From assembly GCF_900114835.1 (NCBI RefSeq), contig NZ_FOUJ01000001.1, positions 124,001-188,000 on the forward strand: a stretch of 64,000 nucleotides of DNA. Direction: 5' to 3'. Each line of letters begins with the position of its first letter. Positions within the stretch are counted from its first letter, which is position 1. Shown one piece after another: positions 62,490 through 64,000 of this stretch. This stretch comes from Methanolobus profundi (GTDB lineage: Archaea > Halobacteriota > Methanosarcinia > Methanosarcinales > Methanosarcinaceae). Under the pieces are notes generated by a model. That model saw nothing but the letters and a program-made list of their open reading frames with translations, made no database searches and was not told the DNA's origin. The position numbers and the translations under genes are program-made.

Positions 62490-64000
62490 CTAGAATTTTA
62501 TGCATTTTCCTTCCAGATAGAGAACAGAAACTCCTTTTGCTTTTCTTTGTTCATCTATCAGTTCCTTTAGCATATGCTGCGTGTTCAAGATCCCTTGTGA
62601 ACTGATACTCCTGTCAACGTCAATGATCGTCATATCCGGGACCAGTGCTCTTACAAGTTCGCGCAGGTCTGGTGTTCCCTGTCCTCCTGTCATTGCAGCG
62701 ACCTCATTCTGCAGTATTATTACAAGGAGGTCGAAACCGCCATCCACTGCATTTATGAGTCCAATGATGCCGGAGTGTGCAAGTCCGAAATCTCCTATTA
62801 CAGCTATGCCCTTTCCGGGGAACCCGCATGCTGTGGAAATAGCACCTCCAAGTGCAAATCCTGTGTCAACAGCATTCAATGGGTCAGGTGCTGTGCGTAT
62901 TGAACAGCCCATATCTCCTGCCACTGGTCTGATGTCATGCAATACATTGTATAGTGGCATGAATGGGCAGTCACTGCAGATCGGCCTTGAACCCCTGTTA
63001 GCTATCGTCTGGATCTCGGTGTATTTTGAGACCGTGTCCTTATCGATGTTCTCAAGTGCAAATTCCACATGTTCCTTCTCTATCATTCCGGTGGGCAGAT
63101 GTCCGCTCTTTTTCCCGAGAATGGTGTTACATGTGCTGATGTGTGATTCTATGAATGCCTCACTTTCTTCGATAACGATGATGCGTTCGTGTTGATCTAT
63201 GAACTTTCTGACAAGTTTATCCGGGAATGGTGAGACCACTCCAAGTGCCAGATGTGAATAACCTGAATAGACAAGTTGTGTGGACAGCAGACCATCTATG
63301 ATCGCTGTTGGATAGCCAGATGATATTATCCCTGTCCTATCTCCATTTATCGTCATACGGTTGAAATGTGAACCTTCAGCTTCATGTATCAGGATGGGTT
63401 CTGATCTGATGTGGAAACGCTGGTGCTTTCCATGCATGGTCAGTTTCCAGATGTTCCTGTCAAATTCTTGCCCAGAACCTTCAGTGAACTTTCCTGTATT
63501 CGATCTTACAAGATCCTGCATGTCCTTTTCCAGTCTGTCCGTAATTCTCATTATTACGGGGACCTTAGCTTCCTCTGAGAGCTCAAAGGCCCTGTTCAAT
63601 GAGTCATAGGCATCCTGTGGTGTTGCCGGGTCAAAGACCGCAGTCTCTGATATCGAACCATAGAACCTTGAATCCTGCTCGTTCTGTGATGCCTTTGCAG
63701 CGGGGTCATCGCCTGCAAGTATAACGATCCCTGCACCGGTGGTGTGCATCATTGCGGTCATGAGCGGGTCAGACAGCAGGTTCATTCCAACGTGCTTCAC
63801 CATTACCATGGATCTCCTTCCGGTAACGGATGCGCCCAGTGAAGCCTCCATGGCTGCCTTCTCATTGGTGAACCAGTGAATATCATACCCACTGGATCCC
63901 TTATTCTCAAAAAAGTGGTCTATGACAGCGGTCATTGGATATCCGGCAACGGCAGTAATGAACCTTACATTACTGTCGAGGGCTGCAAGGTATATTGCCT
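62490..64000 (-). CDS. iorA: IorA-like 2-oxoacid:ferredoxin oxidoreductase TPP subunit (5' partial), no C-terminal ferredoxin domain
   Basis: The frame is open to the window edge and 502 residues are visible. The N-terminal part has the pyrimidine-binding-type domain (RFITAVAGYPMTAVIDHF, MVMVKHVGMNLLSDPL), and the C-terminal part has the TPP-binding domain (CSDCPFMPLYNVL, VAGDMGCSIRTAPDPLNAVD, AVIGDFGLAHSGI). The protein ends KGVSVLYLEGKCIKF where usual IorA proteins continue into a two-cluster ferredoxin domain. It may use a separate ferredoxin subunit or be a distinct subfamily. Confidence 0.85.
   Translation of the reverse strand, partial: AIYLAALDSNVRFITAVAGYPMTAVIDHFFENKGSSGYDIHWFTNEKAAMEASLGASVTGRRSMVMVKHVGMNLLSDPLMTAMMHTTGAGIVILAGDDPAAKASQNEQDSRFYGSISETAVFDPATPQDAYDSLNRAFELSEEAKVPVIMRITDRLEKDMQDLVRSNTGKFTEGSGQEFDRNIWKLTMHGKHQRFHIRSEPILIHEAEGSHFNRMTINGDRTGIISSGYPTAIIDGLLSTQLVYSGYSHLALGVVSPFPDKLVRKFIDQHERIIVIEESEAFIESHISTCNTILGKKSGHLPTGMIEKEHVEFALENIDKDTVSKYTEIQTIANRGSRPICSDCPFMPLYNVLHDIRPVAGDMGCSIRTAPDPLNAVDTGFALGGAISTACGFPGKGIAVIGDFGLAHSGIIGLINAVDGGFDLLVIILQNEVAAMTGGQGTPDLRELVRALVPDMTIIDVDRSISSQGILNTQHMLKELIDEQRKAKGVSVLYLEGKCIKF

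Noticed and set aside
1-64000. CRISPR array or intact insertion sequence
   Set aside because: No regularly spaced short repeats and no transposase gene were seen; the only mobile trace is the short TnpB-like end before eL15.

Overview
The window comes from a methanogenic archaeon, most likely a cytochrome-containing member of the Methanosarcinaceae in the Methanolobus/Methanococcoides range. The evidence is archaeal information-processing genes throughout, the rare methanogen-type seryl-tRNA synthetase, a methanogenesis marker 12 protein, the siroheme-dependent heme gene ahbC, tandem sarcinarray-type surface proteins, PGF-CTERM-like tails, AT-rich TATA boxes and many GTG/TTG starts with GGAGG/AGGTG ribosome binding sites. 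No rRNA gene, CRISPR array or intact insertion sequence was found. The only tRNA gene is a split tRNA-Trp.

Layout. 1-7.9 kb: the end of a surface protein with fibronectin-like repeats, a DUF523/DUF1722 protein, a zinc-ribbon protein, eS1, thiM-thiE, serS2, a ketopantoate-reductase-like gene and a family 4 uracil-DNA glycosylase. 7.9-15.8 kb (minus strand): a UDP-GlcNAc operon (glmU paralog - glmS - glmM - glmU) running into a RecJ-like DHH nuclease and the KEOPS subunit Pcc1, preceded by uS15, which has a structured leader. 16-28.6 kb is the accessory part. On the minus strand hisS is followed by four overlapping genes for small pilin-like membrane-anchored proteins. Divergently there is a 1354-residue membrane-anchored exoprotein, then four tandem sarcinarray paralogs starting one base after its stop codon, then an LVIVD-repeat surface protein. 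The 3' part of this block is markedly AT-rich.

29-40.6 kb: trpB2, a polyferredoxin-like membrane protein, hel308, hisD, a DUF1699 protein, a siroheme/heme block (cobA-hemD, then ahbC), and a minus-strand oxidative-stress group (DsrE-like, ferritin, superoxide reductase, small membrane protein). A diverged 167-bp direct repeat lies between trpB2 and the ferredoxin gene. 41-49.8 kb: valS, a PUA protein, sepF with a ZPR1-type zinc protein, proS, cobT, the intron-containing tRNA-Trp, a response regulator with a PAS domain and a DUF4405 protein.

49.9-58 kb is the classical archaeal RNase P/proteasome/exosome superoperon: eL15, COG1325, Rpp30, Rpp14/Pop5, PsmA, SBDS, Rrp4, Rrp41, Rrp42, eL43, RpoP, Brix, a second Pcc1-like protein, prefoldin beta. 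58-64 kb: a DHH phosphoesterase, then a PaaK-type CoA ligase and an ACT-domain protein, DUF2103, marker 12, and a convergent IorA-like gene cut by the window edge.

Most notable: (i) the pilin-like/giant exoprotein/sarcinarray locus, a candidate undescribed cell-surface system; (ii) a leader upstream of eL15 that looks like the 3' end of a TnpB gene with its omegaRNA; (iii) a tRNA-Trp intron carrying a C/D guide whose two antisense elements match positions 34 and 39 of the same tRNA; (iv) a GlmU paralog lacking the acetyltransferase signature; (v) an IorA-like protein lacking the C-terminal ferredoxin domain; (vi) two Pcc1 paralogs.
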